A stretch of 47,307 bases of DNA, taken from positions 1 to 47,307 of the forward strand of contig JASAOO010003363.1 of the NCBI GenBank assembly GCA_030849075.1, read 5' to 3'. The translations under genes were made by a program, and so were the position numbers. The notes under the pieces were generated by a model. That model was not told the DNA's origin. It saw only the letters and a list, made by a program, of their open reading frames with translations, and made no database searches. Numbering within the stretch: position 1 is the first letter of the stretch; every line of letters begins with the position of its first letter. This document shows positions 23,264 through 33,000 of the stretch, piece by piece. This stretch comes from Zelonia costaricensis. Lineage: Eukaryota > Euglenozoa > Kinetoplastea > Trypanosomatida > Trypanosomatidae.

Positions 23264-26041
23264 ATGCTGACTCCACGAGCGTATCGAGCAGCGCTGCTCG
23301 ATGCGCTCACAACGTCTCCGGCCGAGCTGCTGCCCGCCGTTGCCGCCGCAGACACGCCGCGCGACTCGGCAGTACCATCGCGCGCACGCCACGAGGATGC
23401 ACAGCCGGCGCTGCGTCTCGCACGCAGCACCGCACCACAACACCACGTCGGCCGCGAGAGGGACGCTGCCCCAGCAAGCACCTCCGCCTCGACTGCGGGC
23501 TCACACAGCGCGATGGAGGAGCGCGTAGAGCCCTCGTCACGCGCTATGGGGACACAGGCGGAGCAGCACGACAGAAGCGCGCTGCAGCGGCGCGTCGCGC
23601 ACGCCATGGCCACGTCGGCGCCCACCCACGCCGCCCCCGGAGTGGAGGCAGACCAGAACCGGTCTATCGTCCTCTCCTTCATTGACGCGTGCAACGCCTC
23701 GGGCGTGCCGGCGGCGGTGATTGCGGAACAGGTGCAGTTCATGGTGTCCTCCATGAGGGAGTCCCTCGCCCTGCATGCGGCGCTACACGCGAGGCAGCAC
23801 AAGGACCGCATCCGCGAGTACGAGCTGGAGGAGCTGGCCGCAACGCTGGAGCGGCAGCAGCTGCAGTTCAGTCAGCACCTACAGCTCTCTGCACCCCTTG
23901 CGATGCCGAGTGTGGACACCGAGGTCGCGCCGGCGTCCTCATACGTCCAGCCGCAGCTCACGCCGCCCCCGCCGCTCGCCCACATCGATGCCGCCGGTCC
24001 GGCCTTCGCCCCTCGTGCGGTGCAGCATCTTCCGGAAGAGGAGGCGTGGCCTGATGGGGGTGCTCGCGGCGCTCAAGCGTTCCGCTACGCCTCCCTCACG
24101 CAGCGGTCCTCGCCAAACGCCGCCGCTGGCCGCCTTGAGAAATCCGCCGCCCCCGCAGGGACGCCGCCTGCTGACCGGCGTGGCAGCACGTTGTCCGCTG
24201 GACCCGCGGCGGCTTCTAGTGTACCCGTGTCCACATGGCAGCCCCGCGCGCCGGCGCAGTCGACGCCGGCAGCCACGGAACGCGCGCGGGCCGGCACCCG
24301 GGCGCGCACCGCCACGAGCAGCGTTCCGTCGCCGCACCACACGACGTTGTCGTCATCCGCGCGTCCGGCACATCCGAGGGGTTCCGGCTCGTGTCGGCAC
24401 GGCAGCCACCACAAGCTGTGCAACGTGTGCTATGCCGCCGCCCCCGCAGCCCCAGCCGCGGCACCACGAGTCTCCTTCGCGGACGGCGCGGCAACGGCTG
24501 CGCACTCCGCTGCCGCCGCACCGGACCGCCGCACGCCGCCGCGTCGCACGCGCTACACCCCGCACCAGAATTACATGCGGCCCACCCACGCCAGCTTGGC
24601 GCGGCGGGAGCCCCGGTCGCACTCCACGTCGCCGCAGCGCGAGATCACGCCGCGTTCCCCGTGTAGTGACGTGCGTGCAGGCGCCGGTGACTCTCCGTGC
24701 CAGGGCAGCTACAAGGGCAACACCTCCGTGTCGACCGCGAATGCCGAGCACGTCGACACCAGCGCGGCCCCACGCCGCCTGCTCGTCCGCTCCACGCTCA
24801 GCAGCCGCCTCCGCGCCGCGCAGGCCGCACCGCCGCACGCCGAGGCGTCGCGCGCGTCGTCGAGGGCGCCGACTCCGCAGCGCAGCCGCAGCGCCAACGC
24901 AGTGGGGACTGCGCGTCCCCGCACACGAGACGCGCCGGCCCGTGCCAGCATCCCGCGCTATGACCCGTGGTCGCACATATCCACTGAAGAAGACGTACAT
25001 GAGTACTCGCATCACCCACATGGCCGCGTCCCCGACACCGGCAGCGGCTTCGTGTTCCCTGCCACGGCGTCAACATCGGCCACCGACAGCGTCAGCGACG
25101 CCGCTCCACGTCGTGGAGTGGTCGAGTTCACAGGCGCTGGCGATGGCGTGGAGGAGCGAGCGGAAGCTGCGCACGCAGCGCGGCCCCGCGGCGCGGCGCC
25201 CATGCAGCCCGTTGTGCCCACGTCCTGGCCGAGCAGCGCCAACGGAAGTATCGTAGGTCGAGAGGCCACATCGGAAGTTCCCGGACGCCCGCGCCGGCCC
25301 CCGCCGCCCGTTGTGGCCGCACCGACGCCCGCGCCTGTGGTGCTCCTGGTCGACCTCGACAGTGATGCGACGGGCGACGTGCCGGTGTGCGTGACGAGCC
25401 CAGAGCTGCAGCACTTCCTGGAGCGCAGTCAGCGGAAGCTGCGGGAGACGGAGCGGGTGCTCACGCGGCGACCGCCGACCTCAGCGGGACCCCACCCTCG
25501 CGTGCCCTTGGTGTCCCACCTTACGCAGAGCCCCTCGCCGATCGTGGCAGCCGAGTCGCCAAGAGCGGCAGCACACGTGCCTGCGAAGCCAGTGTCATCG
25601 CGCGGGCTACTAGACAGCAGCACCGCGACCACCTTGCCCACCCCCACGCAGCCGTCGATCTTGGATGGGGTGACTACTGCCGCCGCGGGCTGGTCCGCCA
25701 ACTCTCTAGATGCGGTTCGGGCCCGGCAGCAGCATCGCCTCGCAGAGCTCCACCGCCGGCTGAGCGCGTACGAGACGCCATCCGCGGCGCGAAGCGCCGA
25801 CGAGGACGAGGAGAAGTCGATGCGCTCGCGGCGGCCCAGCCACGACTCGGCCGCCGCGGCCCTCGCAGAGGGGATCGGCTCGCGGAGTCTGTCACCGACG
25901 GCGAGCTCCGTGTTCCGGCCGCACGACGTCGCCGCTGCGAAGGCTGCTGCTGCTGCGCACGCGGCGTCACCGGACCACTCCCCACTTGTGCAGATCTCGC
26001 CGACCTCGTCGGACGAGGACAGCGACGTCGAGGATGGATAA
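23264..26041 (+). CDS. 925-aa protein, largely disordered, short coiled coils and a CxHG...CxxC motif
   Basis: I do not recognise this protein. From the ATG at 23264 (a TTG 12 nt earlier is in frame but unnecessary) it is rich in Ala, Pro, Ser and Arg. Three helical segments look like short coiled coils. One lies near residues 175-210, around RIREYELEELAATLERQQ. One lies near 705-725, around FLERSQRKLRETERVL. One lies near 815-835, around RQQHRLAELHRRLSAYE. A compact Cys/His cluster, Cys377-x-His379-Gly...Cys386-x-x-Cys389, stands out in otherwise disordered sequence and looks metal-binding. The C-terminus is acidic (SPTSSDEDSDVEDG). A structural or cytoskeletal role would be a guess. Confidence 0.85.
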   Translation: MLTPRAYRAALLDALTTSPAELLPAVAAADTPRDSAVPSRARHEDAQPALRLARSTAPQHHVGRERDAAPASTSASTAGSHSAMEERVEPSSRAMGTQAEQHDRSALQRRVAHAMATSAPTHAAPGVEADQNRSIVLSFIDACNASGVPAAVIAEQVQFMVSSMRESLALHAALHARQHKDRIREYELEELAATLERQQLQFSQHLQLSAPLAMPSVDTEVAPASSYVQPQLTPPPPLAHIDAAGPAFAPRAVQHLPEEEAWPDGGARGAQAFRYASLTQRSSPNAAAGRLEKSAAPAGTPPADRRGSTLSAGPAAASSVPVSTWQPRAPAQSTPAATERARAGTRARTATSSVPSPHHTTLSSSARPAHPRGSGSCRHGSHHKLCNVCYAAAPAAPAAAPRVSFADGAATAAHSAAAAPDRRTPPRRTRYTPHQNYMRPTHASLARREPRSHSTSPQREITPRSPCSDVRAGAGDSPCQGSYKGNTSVSTANAEHVDTSAAPRRLLVRSTLSSRLRAAQAAPPHAEASRASSRAPTPQRSRSANAVGTARPRTRDAPARASIPRYDPWSHISTEEDVHEYSHHPHGRVPDTGSGFVFPATASTSATDSVSDAAPRRGVVEFTGAGDGVEERAEAAHAARPRGAAPMQPVVPTSWPSSANGSIVGREATSEVPGRPRRPPPPVVAAPTPAPVVLLVDLDSDATGDVPVCVTSPELQHFLERSQRKLRETERVLTRRPPTSAGPHPRVPLVSHLTQSPSPIVAAESPRAAAHVPAKPVSSRGLLDSSTATTLPTPTQPSILDGVTTAAAGWSANSLDAVRARQQHRLAELHRRLSAYETPSAARSADEDEEKSMRSRRPSHDSAAAALAEGIGSRSLSPTASSVFRPHDVAAAKAAAAAHAASPDHSPLVQISPTSSDEDSDVEDG

Positions 26042-26644
26042 GACGAGGTGCTGCAATGGCGGTGTGGGCGCTTGTGAGGGGGGGGGGGAGGTCGTCACGT
26101 TGCGGCTCTGACGATGCGTGTGGTGATGTTGCGGTGGCATCTGTGTGTGTATGCGTGCGTATCCGTCTTTATGTGTGTGTGTGTGCGAGCTTCACGGCAA
26201 GCCACCACAGGCTCAAACAAATCGCAGGAATATTCCATTCATGGCGCCGTCTCTGTAGCGCGTCGCAGGGGGGGAGGAGGAGGAGGAGGAGGTGTGAGGA
26301 CGACGGTGAAGGCGGCCCCCCCCCTCCTCATCCCCTCCCTTCCTTTACCCTCCTCTCACTCTCTCGTCTTTCACAGCACCTACATGCCGCCTGATGTCTT
26401 TTGCCAGCACACCTGTTGTGCCCTCCTCCTTCTCCTTCACACCTTCGCTGGCGGCGCCCACACCCACACACACACACAGAAGCGTCGCGGTGCCACGACA
26501 GAGCCGCGTCGCAGTGAGCCTCAGATAGAGAGAGTGCACCGGCTCCACGCGCAGGCACGCTCCAACACATACACCCACACACACATACACAGAGACACAC
26601 GCATAGAACTGCTTTAAAGATCCATACAAACCGGTGGCCGGGAG
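26042..26644. other. intergenic region, no gene seen
   Basis: It has G runs near 26079 and 26270-26292, a TG-rich patch, a very clear pyrimidine tract with AG at 26375-26376, and CA repeats in the leader. Confidence 0.7.
26331..26376 (+). promoter_or_regulatory. probable spliced-leader acceptor for the 798-aa protein
   Basis: CTCACTCTCTCGTCTTTCAC followed by AG at 26375-26376 ends an almost pure pyrimidine tract. The leader would be 268 nt. Confidence 0.65.
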
Positions 26645-29041
26645 ATGCAGTGGACAGACGTCACTCTCTCCCTCCTCCCGCTGGGGCTGGGTGAGGCCGA
26701 CATCAGCGCATGCGACGAGGTCCCTGTGCTCCTCACGGCTGCTTGCTCGGCCACAGCGACCGCCACCTCCCCCGCTTCGCCGTCGTCACTACACGGAGGT
26801 GCTGGCAACCTTGGTGACGCCATCACCGCCTTGGAACAGCAGCGTCGCCAGGAGACCACGCGCAACGCCGTCATCACGGAGCTCCTCGCCAGCATGCCAA
26901 GCTCTGCGCCGACGCAGTTCGCCGCCCCGCCACCGCCTGCACCCGCGAAGGTTGTGCACCTCAGCCGTGCATCCCTAGCAGCTGGCGGAGCGGCAACGCA
27001 GTCGGACGAGGTGCTCGCACGGCTGCACTACCTCGCCGCCAATCACCTCTGCGAGGTACAGCGCAGTACGATCCTCGCACGTGCCCTCTCCGCGAAAACG
27101 GCGTCTGCGGCGCCACGTCTACACACCTGCGACGAACGGCACAGCGCGTCGGCGCCGCCGCTAGAGGACCCGATCAGTGGCTGCATGCTGAGCGCAGACG
27201 GGGCTCGAACGTACTTCCTGTGCCCGGTGGAGGAGGGCAGGTACATGGCTGTAGTGCAGCTGCCCGCAGCGGTGTGGGACCGCCTTGGCAGGGGCGGGGC
27301 AAGGGCGGGTGTCTTGGCGCAGTGGCTCGTGCACACGGCCCTGCACTGCACCTCCGTGCCCGTCAGCCGCGCCGTCATGGGCGACGCGACCGTGACCTCA
27401 GCTCACACGCCGCTGCACGCGTGTCTCACACAAAGCCCCACAGAGGTGCAGCGGCGCATGCAGGCGCAGGTGCAGCTGCTCGCGCGTGTGGTCGCGTCCT
27501 TTGCAAGCACTGCCGCCACAGCAGCAGCAGCAGTAGTGGTGAAGACGTCCGCGTCCAGGCTGAAGCAGAAGAAGCCGCAGCCGCAGGCGCCGCAGCGGCG
27601 TGCAGAGCGGGACGCCACGCTGCGCCGTCTGTGTTGCGAGGACGTCTCTGCGCTGCGCACGCACCCGCGGCTGTGGCGGCGCATGGAGGAGCTTCTTCAC
27701 GCTGCCACGAGCGCAACGGACGCCGCGGCGCTCCGTGGTGGCATGGCGACAGTGGGGCTGCCAGCCGGAGAGACGCGGTACGTGGCAGGGGCCTCGGCGG
27801 TGTGGTTCCGCGGGAGTCCGCTGTACCGGTGCCTCGGCAGCCGGTGGGTGGACGCCGCGTACAGCCCGTGCGCCATCGCAGCGCTGCTGCGATCGGCCGC
27901 GGTCTCTGCGACACTAGAGGAAGCACGAGATGCAGACGCCAACAGCAGCGACGGCGGCGGCAGCAGTGCGCCGTACGCGACGCTGCAGGACGCGTCCGTG
28001 CGGCTGGCAACCGTGTGCCTGCGCACCAACCCACCCACGACGGCGGTGGATGGACAGGGGGCTGCTGGGGCACGCAGCAGTGGCTACATCAGCGCACCCC
28101 TCCGCCTCACCGCTATCCCAACCCCTTCCTCTGCCGACAGCACCTCATACCCGGCTCCGGTGATGCTGCTGTCCTTGGCGAGCTCCTCGGGTTGGACGGT
28201 GGCGCTGCTGCTGCGCGCGATGCGGACCCCCTTCCTCGGCGCCCCGCTCGCCACGATCGTCACGGGTGTGCAGCAGCTCGTCCAAGAGCACCTCGAGTCC
28301 ACCGGCTTCGCGCGGCTCGTCGGCGACACCACCGCGGCGATGCGCACGGCATGGCGGCGGCCCGTCGCCCTCGTCAGCCCGCTCACCGCTCAGCTGCAGG
28401 AGGCGATCCGAGCGGTCCGCGTTGCGCGGCGTGCGTGTCCGGCGATGGCGGGTGTGCGAGGTCACGCGACGACGCCGATGGGGGATGTGCTGCTGTACGC
28501 GCTGACTCGCGGTGGCACGGAGGCTGCGGCAGCGCGCGCTGCATCGCCGTCCGCGTGTCTAGGGGTGCGCCTGCGCTGCCGATCACGTCACCGCGATGTA
28601 GAGGCGAGCACAACGGGTCCGGCGCTGTCGCCGCGCGCGCCGTTGACCAGCGACGCCGATAGCTGCGACGCTTCCACGCAGCAGGGCAGGCGCGAGGGCG
28701 GTGGGGCTGCCGTGGAGGCGGTGCTGCAGGCGGCAGCGCGCTACGCCCAACTCGCATCGCGCGTGCTGCGCTGCGGCGCAGGCCCCTGCGGTCGTGGCGG
28801 TGGTGGTCCCCCGTCCTGTGCGCTGCTCGGCGTGCCGCCTCGCCACCGCACGGTGCACTCCGTGCTCGCGACGAAGCAGGCGGTGCACCTTGTGCAGGCT
28901 GTTCCCCACCGCAGCGAGGTCGGTGCTGGCTTGTACGTGATCACGTACGTGGTGATTGAACTGGCGGCCAAGATGGTGCCGGCACGCGCGCACGAGGAGT
29001 ACCGCGCCCTTGCTGCATGGATGCTCGCGCGATGTCTGTAG
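26645..29041 (+). CDS. 798-aa protein, unrecognised, apparently folded
   Basis: I cannot name this protein. It begins MQWTDVTLSLLPLG at the ATG at 26645. Compared with its neighbours it has more hydrophobic, structured segments. A strand-helix unit near residues 175-235 includes YFLCPVEEGRYMAVVQLP and VLAQWLVHTALHC. A second structured region near 500-570 includes PVMLLSLASSSGWTVALLL. The C-terminal ~60 residues run LATKQAVHLVQAV...LYVITYVVIELAAKMV. It lacks a transmembrane segment I would trust, a signal peptide or any catalytic motif I know. Alternating strands and helices with low sequence identity may hide a conserved fold that profile searching could find. Ala- and Ser-rich inserts separate the blocks. 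Confidence 0.85.
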   Translation: MQWTDVTLSLLPLGLGEADISACDEVPVLLTAACSATATATSPASPSSLHGGAGNLGDAITALEQQRRQETTRNAVITELLASMPSSAPTQFAAPPPPAPAKVVHLSRASLAAGGAATQSDEVLARLHYLAANHLCEVQRSTILARALSAKTASAAPRLHTCDERHSASAPPLEDPISGCMLSADGARTYFLCPVEEGRYMAVVQLPAAVWDRLGRGGARAGVLAQWLVHTALHCTSVPVSRAVMGDATVTSAHTPLHACLTQSPTEVQRRMQAQVQLLARVVASFASTAATAAAAVVVKTSASRLKQKKPQPQAPQRRAERDATLRRLCCEDVSALRTHPRLWRRMEELLHAATSATDAAALRGGMATVGLPAGETRYVAGASAVWFRGSPLYRCLGSRWVDAAYSPCAIAALLRSAAVSATLEEARDADANSSDGGGSSAPYATLQDASVRLATVCLRTNPPTTAVDGQGAAGARSSGYISAPLRLTAIPTPSSADSTSYPAPVMLLSLASSSGWTVALLLRAMRTPFLGAPLATIVTGVQQLVQEHLESTGFARLVGDTTAAMRTAWRRPVALVSPLTAQLQEAIRAVRVARRACPAMAGVRGHATTPMGDVLLYALTRGGTEAAAARAASPSACLGVRLRCRSRHRDVEASTTGPALSPRAPLTSDADSCDASTQQGRREGGGAAVEAVLQAAARYAQLASRVLRCGAGPCGRGGGGPPSCALLGVPPRHRTVHSVLATKQAVHLVQAVPHRSEVGAGLYVITYVVIELAAKMVPARAHEEYRALAAWMLARCL

Positions 29042-29464
29042 ACTAGCCGGTGCTACCCACGCAAGGGAGGGGGAGGGGGGCTGCGGTCGGCTCGCGGAGA
29101 AGCATCGCGGCGTCCGCTCGCTGAGTTTTGTGTGAGCGCTTGCTGTCTTACCTGCTTTCCTCCTTTACCGCTGGCGCAGTCTCGAGGCCCAATGGCGACG
29201 TCATGCTTCTCAACAACCGCAACCTGACACACACGTACACGCACACACGTGCACACACGCACGAGGAAGCTGTCGCGTGCTCTCTCCCTCTCTGTCCCAC
29301 TCACCCGCCGTGCCGCTCCCAGGCGTTGATGCCGTGCGTCGTGTGTATGTCTGAAGTCCGCTGTGATACTGTCCCTGCCTTTATGTCAGGCCCCTCCCCC
29401 CCCCCCCACCCCACCCCATCCACTCCCTCCTGTGCCGTACCCTCTTCTCTCGCACCTACACCTC

Positions 29465-29500
29465 CCCCTCCCCCCTCTCTGCCTCCGCTCTTGCGCACAG
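29465..29500 (+). promoter_or_regulatory. candidate acceptor for the 1616-aa protein
   Basis: Pyrimidine-rich sequence ends in CCTCCGCTCTTGCGCACAG, with the AG at 29499-29500. It would give a leader of about 550 nt; alternatives exist both upstream and downstream. Confidence 0.3.
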
Positions 29501-29681
29501 TTCAGCGCCTCCTCGCACTCGTTGAGCCCCACACGCACACACGCACACGTCGCCACGGTGTGGGGTGCCTCCAAGCAGCTTCTTTGTGCGCCTCACACGA
29601 ACCTCTCCCTCTTACACACTCCCTCCTTAATTCTCTTGGCGCGGCCGCAGAGTCGTGGACGAGGGGGCTGCTCCACCTTGC

Positions 29682-29707
29682 GTGTGTGTGTGTGTGTGTG
29701 TGTGTGT
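29682..29707 (+). repeat. (GT)13 microsatellite
   Basis: A perfect GT run in the spacer before the 1616-aa gene. Confidence 0.95.
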
Positions 29708-30050
29708 CTGTCTGTGAGCGTGTGTTTAGATCTTTGCTCTCATCCGCCCCTTCGCCCCCCCGACTCCCCCGACTCCATCTCGAGGTGCCTACTAGGCGGA
29801 AGCTGGTGTGGCTCCTCCAGCCCCTCACTCGCTTCTTCGCGGCGCCTCCCGTGTCGCCTCTGCCGCCGCGACCGTTAGCGGATAGAGAGAGAAGCGGTGT
29901 GTGGTCAGCTCCACGAACAGACGCATCCACACAAGGGCTCAGTCTCGCGCCCTGTCCGATCACCGCCTCTTCACGGCGCTCGCTTCCCTCCTCGACTTCC
30001 TGTACTTGTAGACTCGACCAAGCCCCTCCCCCCCCCCTCCCGGCCTCTTG

Positions 30051-33000
30051 ATGTTCGCCTCCACCCCCAGCGGCGCCCCCGCATGGCGCCGCCACGTGCA
30101 GGACCAGGAGGAGGACCTCGTGCGCGAGTTGATGCAGGCCAACGACGTGGACGCCGTGCTAGCTCGCATGGAGGGCGACCACTTCCGTCACCTCTCACCC
30201 ATCATGCACAAGCTCGGCTCGTACGACGCGGGCGCAACGCCACCACCACAGTCGGCCACGCCGGCCGCCACCACACCGCGCACGCGCGCCACGCCGCCGC
30301 CCCCGCCACCCCCGCCACACTCCTCCGCCCCGCACGGGTACACCGGTGGTGGCCACGACTGGAGCCCCACCGCCGCGTCACCGGGAACGCAGCAGCACCT
30401 GCCCGCGCTGTCGTCCGCGGCCTCGACGTCGATGCACACGGGGCTGGACGACACCGGCGTCATGGGCCAAGCCTCCCCCACCGCACGCCCGCCCCCGCCG
30501 CCACCACCTCCGCCGCTCCAGCAGCACGGCCCTGCGTCCTCGTCCGGCTACGGCGACGTGGCGCGCGATCCGCTCGCCGCGTACCGGCGGCCACCGCAGA
30601 CCCGCACCACCGCCGCTGGCGCCCAGCCCGACGCGCGCAACGCCGATACGCGCTATCAGGGCACGATGGACTCGTGGCTGCGACAGGAGCCGGACGTCAC
30701 CGCCGAACCGCCGAACCGGCGGCAACGCGTCAACCCCTTCGCCCACCACGCGACACCGGGTGTGCACGTCGATGCCGCGATGGACGTGTCTGCTGGCGGC
30801 TCGCTGCTGCCGCCGCCGACTCCTGGCAGCCCGTGGTCGCCCAGTGCAGGCCGCTATCACGGGGGACTCTCCGCCCCCACCGGCCACGGTGCCAGCGGGC
30901 GCGACGCCACGACTGCGGCTGAGGCACCAGGCCGCCAACAGCCGCGGGTGACGACGCGGGTGATGTCAGCCTCACCGCCGCGGCCACGCTCCGCTGCAGG
31001 GGACCTTGGCGAGCTGGAGAACGCGTCGCAGTCTCGCATCGCGCGGCAGCTGCAGCTGCTCCGCAACTACCGCGAGCTGGCGGAGCTCTGCTCCAGCACG
31101 AGTGACCCCAGCGCCGACCTGTTTCGCGCCCTGCCGTCCGAGGAGCTTGCGCGGATGCAGGCAGAGCAGCTTCAGGCGCTCGCGCAGCGCGAGCAGAGCC
31201 CGATCACGGTCAACAACAACTACTACTTTGAGCCGCACAGCAGCAGCACCGCCGAGCGGCGCGGCAGCAGCGGCCATGGTGGCGGTGTCGCAGGTACGGG
31301 GCGCAGCGCCGGGCCTCGCTCACGCGTCGGCAGCGGCGACTCCCCCGGCAGCGGCGCGCACGGCCGTCTCAGCGCGAGTGCCGCGGCGGCGGGCCCCGGC
31401 AACTCGCGCTCCATCTCAGAGGTGTTGACAGCGGACAGCCACGCCCACGGCGGCGGGTCTGCAAGCCAGCGCGCGTCACGTCCGCCACCGCTGCTGCCCT
31501 CCCCACGCGCCGTACCGCTGCGGTCGCCGCAGCCCTCCTCGGGCCCCGACTCACCCGTCGCCACGCCGCCGTTAACGCTGCGAGTGGGTCCACTCGCCCC
31601 ACCGTCGCCGAGCCGCTCGCAGCGCGGCCGCAGCCACCGCAGTCGGCAGCAGCAGCAGCAGGACGCCCACTACACCCCGACGGCCACCACGGAAGAGGCC
31701 GGCTCGAGCTACGAGGAAGAAGAGGACGAGGCGGCAGTCGGCGCGGGTGGGGGGGACGACGGCGGCGGGGCCGGGGACGACGAGGAAGACTACGCCGGCG
31801 ACTTCATCGACAACGGGGACGAGGATGAGTTCGGGTACGGCGACGACGACGGCGCACCGTTCCGTCGCCCACCGCCGCGCATTATTGAGCGAGAGCAGCA
31901 CCGGCGCTTCCCCAACGCGAGCACCGGCGGCGACGACGGCTTCGCCTCGTCCCTCGCGGCCCTCTCCCAGCCCCCGCTCGCCCCGTCCACCCTCCAGCAG
32001 CACCAGCTCCAGCAGCAGGCCGCCGCCTCGCCCATGAACCACCAGCATCAACACAGTTACTCGGGCGACTACGTCAATAGCCAGTCGCTCACAACGATCC
32101 ACGACGGCAACCGCGAAAGCGCGAGCTACAGCGCCGCACCACCGGCTGGGCGGAGCGGCAGTGCGCTGTACATCCCCGGCGCCTCGCGTAGCAGCGTCGC
32201 CGGCGGCGCGGCCGGCGGCAGCGACGGCGGGGGCCGGCGCAGCGTGTCCAGTGCGATCAACGTGCTCTCTGGCGAGCAGGAGCTGCGGGCGAATGCGCAG
32301 CTGAGTGTGGCCCGCGCTGGCCGCGACGACCGACGCCCGTCTCAGTCGCAGCTGCACCACGAGCGGCGCATGTCCAACGCGCTGGGCGGCAGCGCGGCGG
32401 GGGCCAACCCGTCCCGCGCCACCTCGCCGCACCACCCACAGCAACAGCAACAGCCACGGCGCAGCATGTCCGCCGGCTCTGTTCCGCCACCGGCCCGCGG
32501 CGGCGGGGCCCTCACCGACCCCGGCGTGTCGCCCGACTACCTCCCCCTGCACGATCAGCGCCGCCCGAGCCTGGAGCACGGGGGCAGCCGGCAGGGCTCG
32601 CCCACCGCCGCAAGTCGCCGGGCCGCTGCTGGGGCCGGCGGTCGCCGCGTGAGTGCAACGCCGACGCCGGAGAAGCGGCCCGGCGCCTCGAGCGGGACCA
32701 GCGGGGCGACCGCGCCGGGGACGCAGCGTGATCGGCGGCGGCCTGGGCGTGGCGGCGGGGGCAACTCGGACGGCACGCCGCCGTCGCGTCGCCGGCAGAG
32801 CAACGCGGAGCGCGGCCACGGCGGCGGTGTCGACTCCAGCCGCAGCAGCGAGAGCGACGGCGACGACGACGACCCGCGGCATCGCCTGCGCCACCGCCTG
32901 GGCAGCGGCTCGTACGGCAGTGAGGGCGACACTCCCGGCAACCCGCAGCTGCAGACGCACAACCCGTACTCCTCGGCACAGCACAAGCGCCGCAGCCTGC

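Larger units (their letters stand above)
29042..30050. other. intergenic region, no gene seen
   Basis: About 1 kb with CA/CACG repeats, C runs (29397-29408) and a TG tract at 29682-29707. AG follows pyrimidine tracts at 29178-29179 and 29499-29500, among others. Overlapping ORFs here translate to Pro/Ser/Leu/His low-complexity sequence. Confidence 0.7.
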
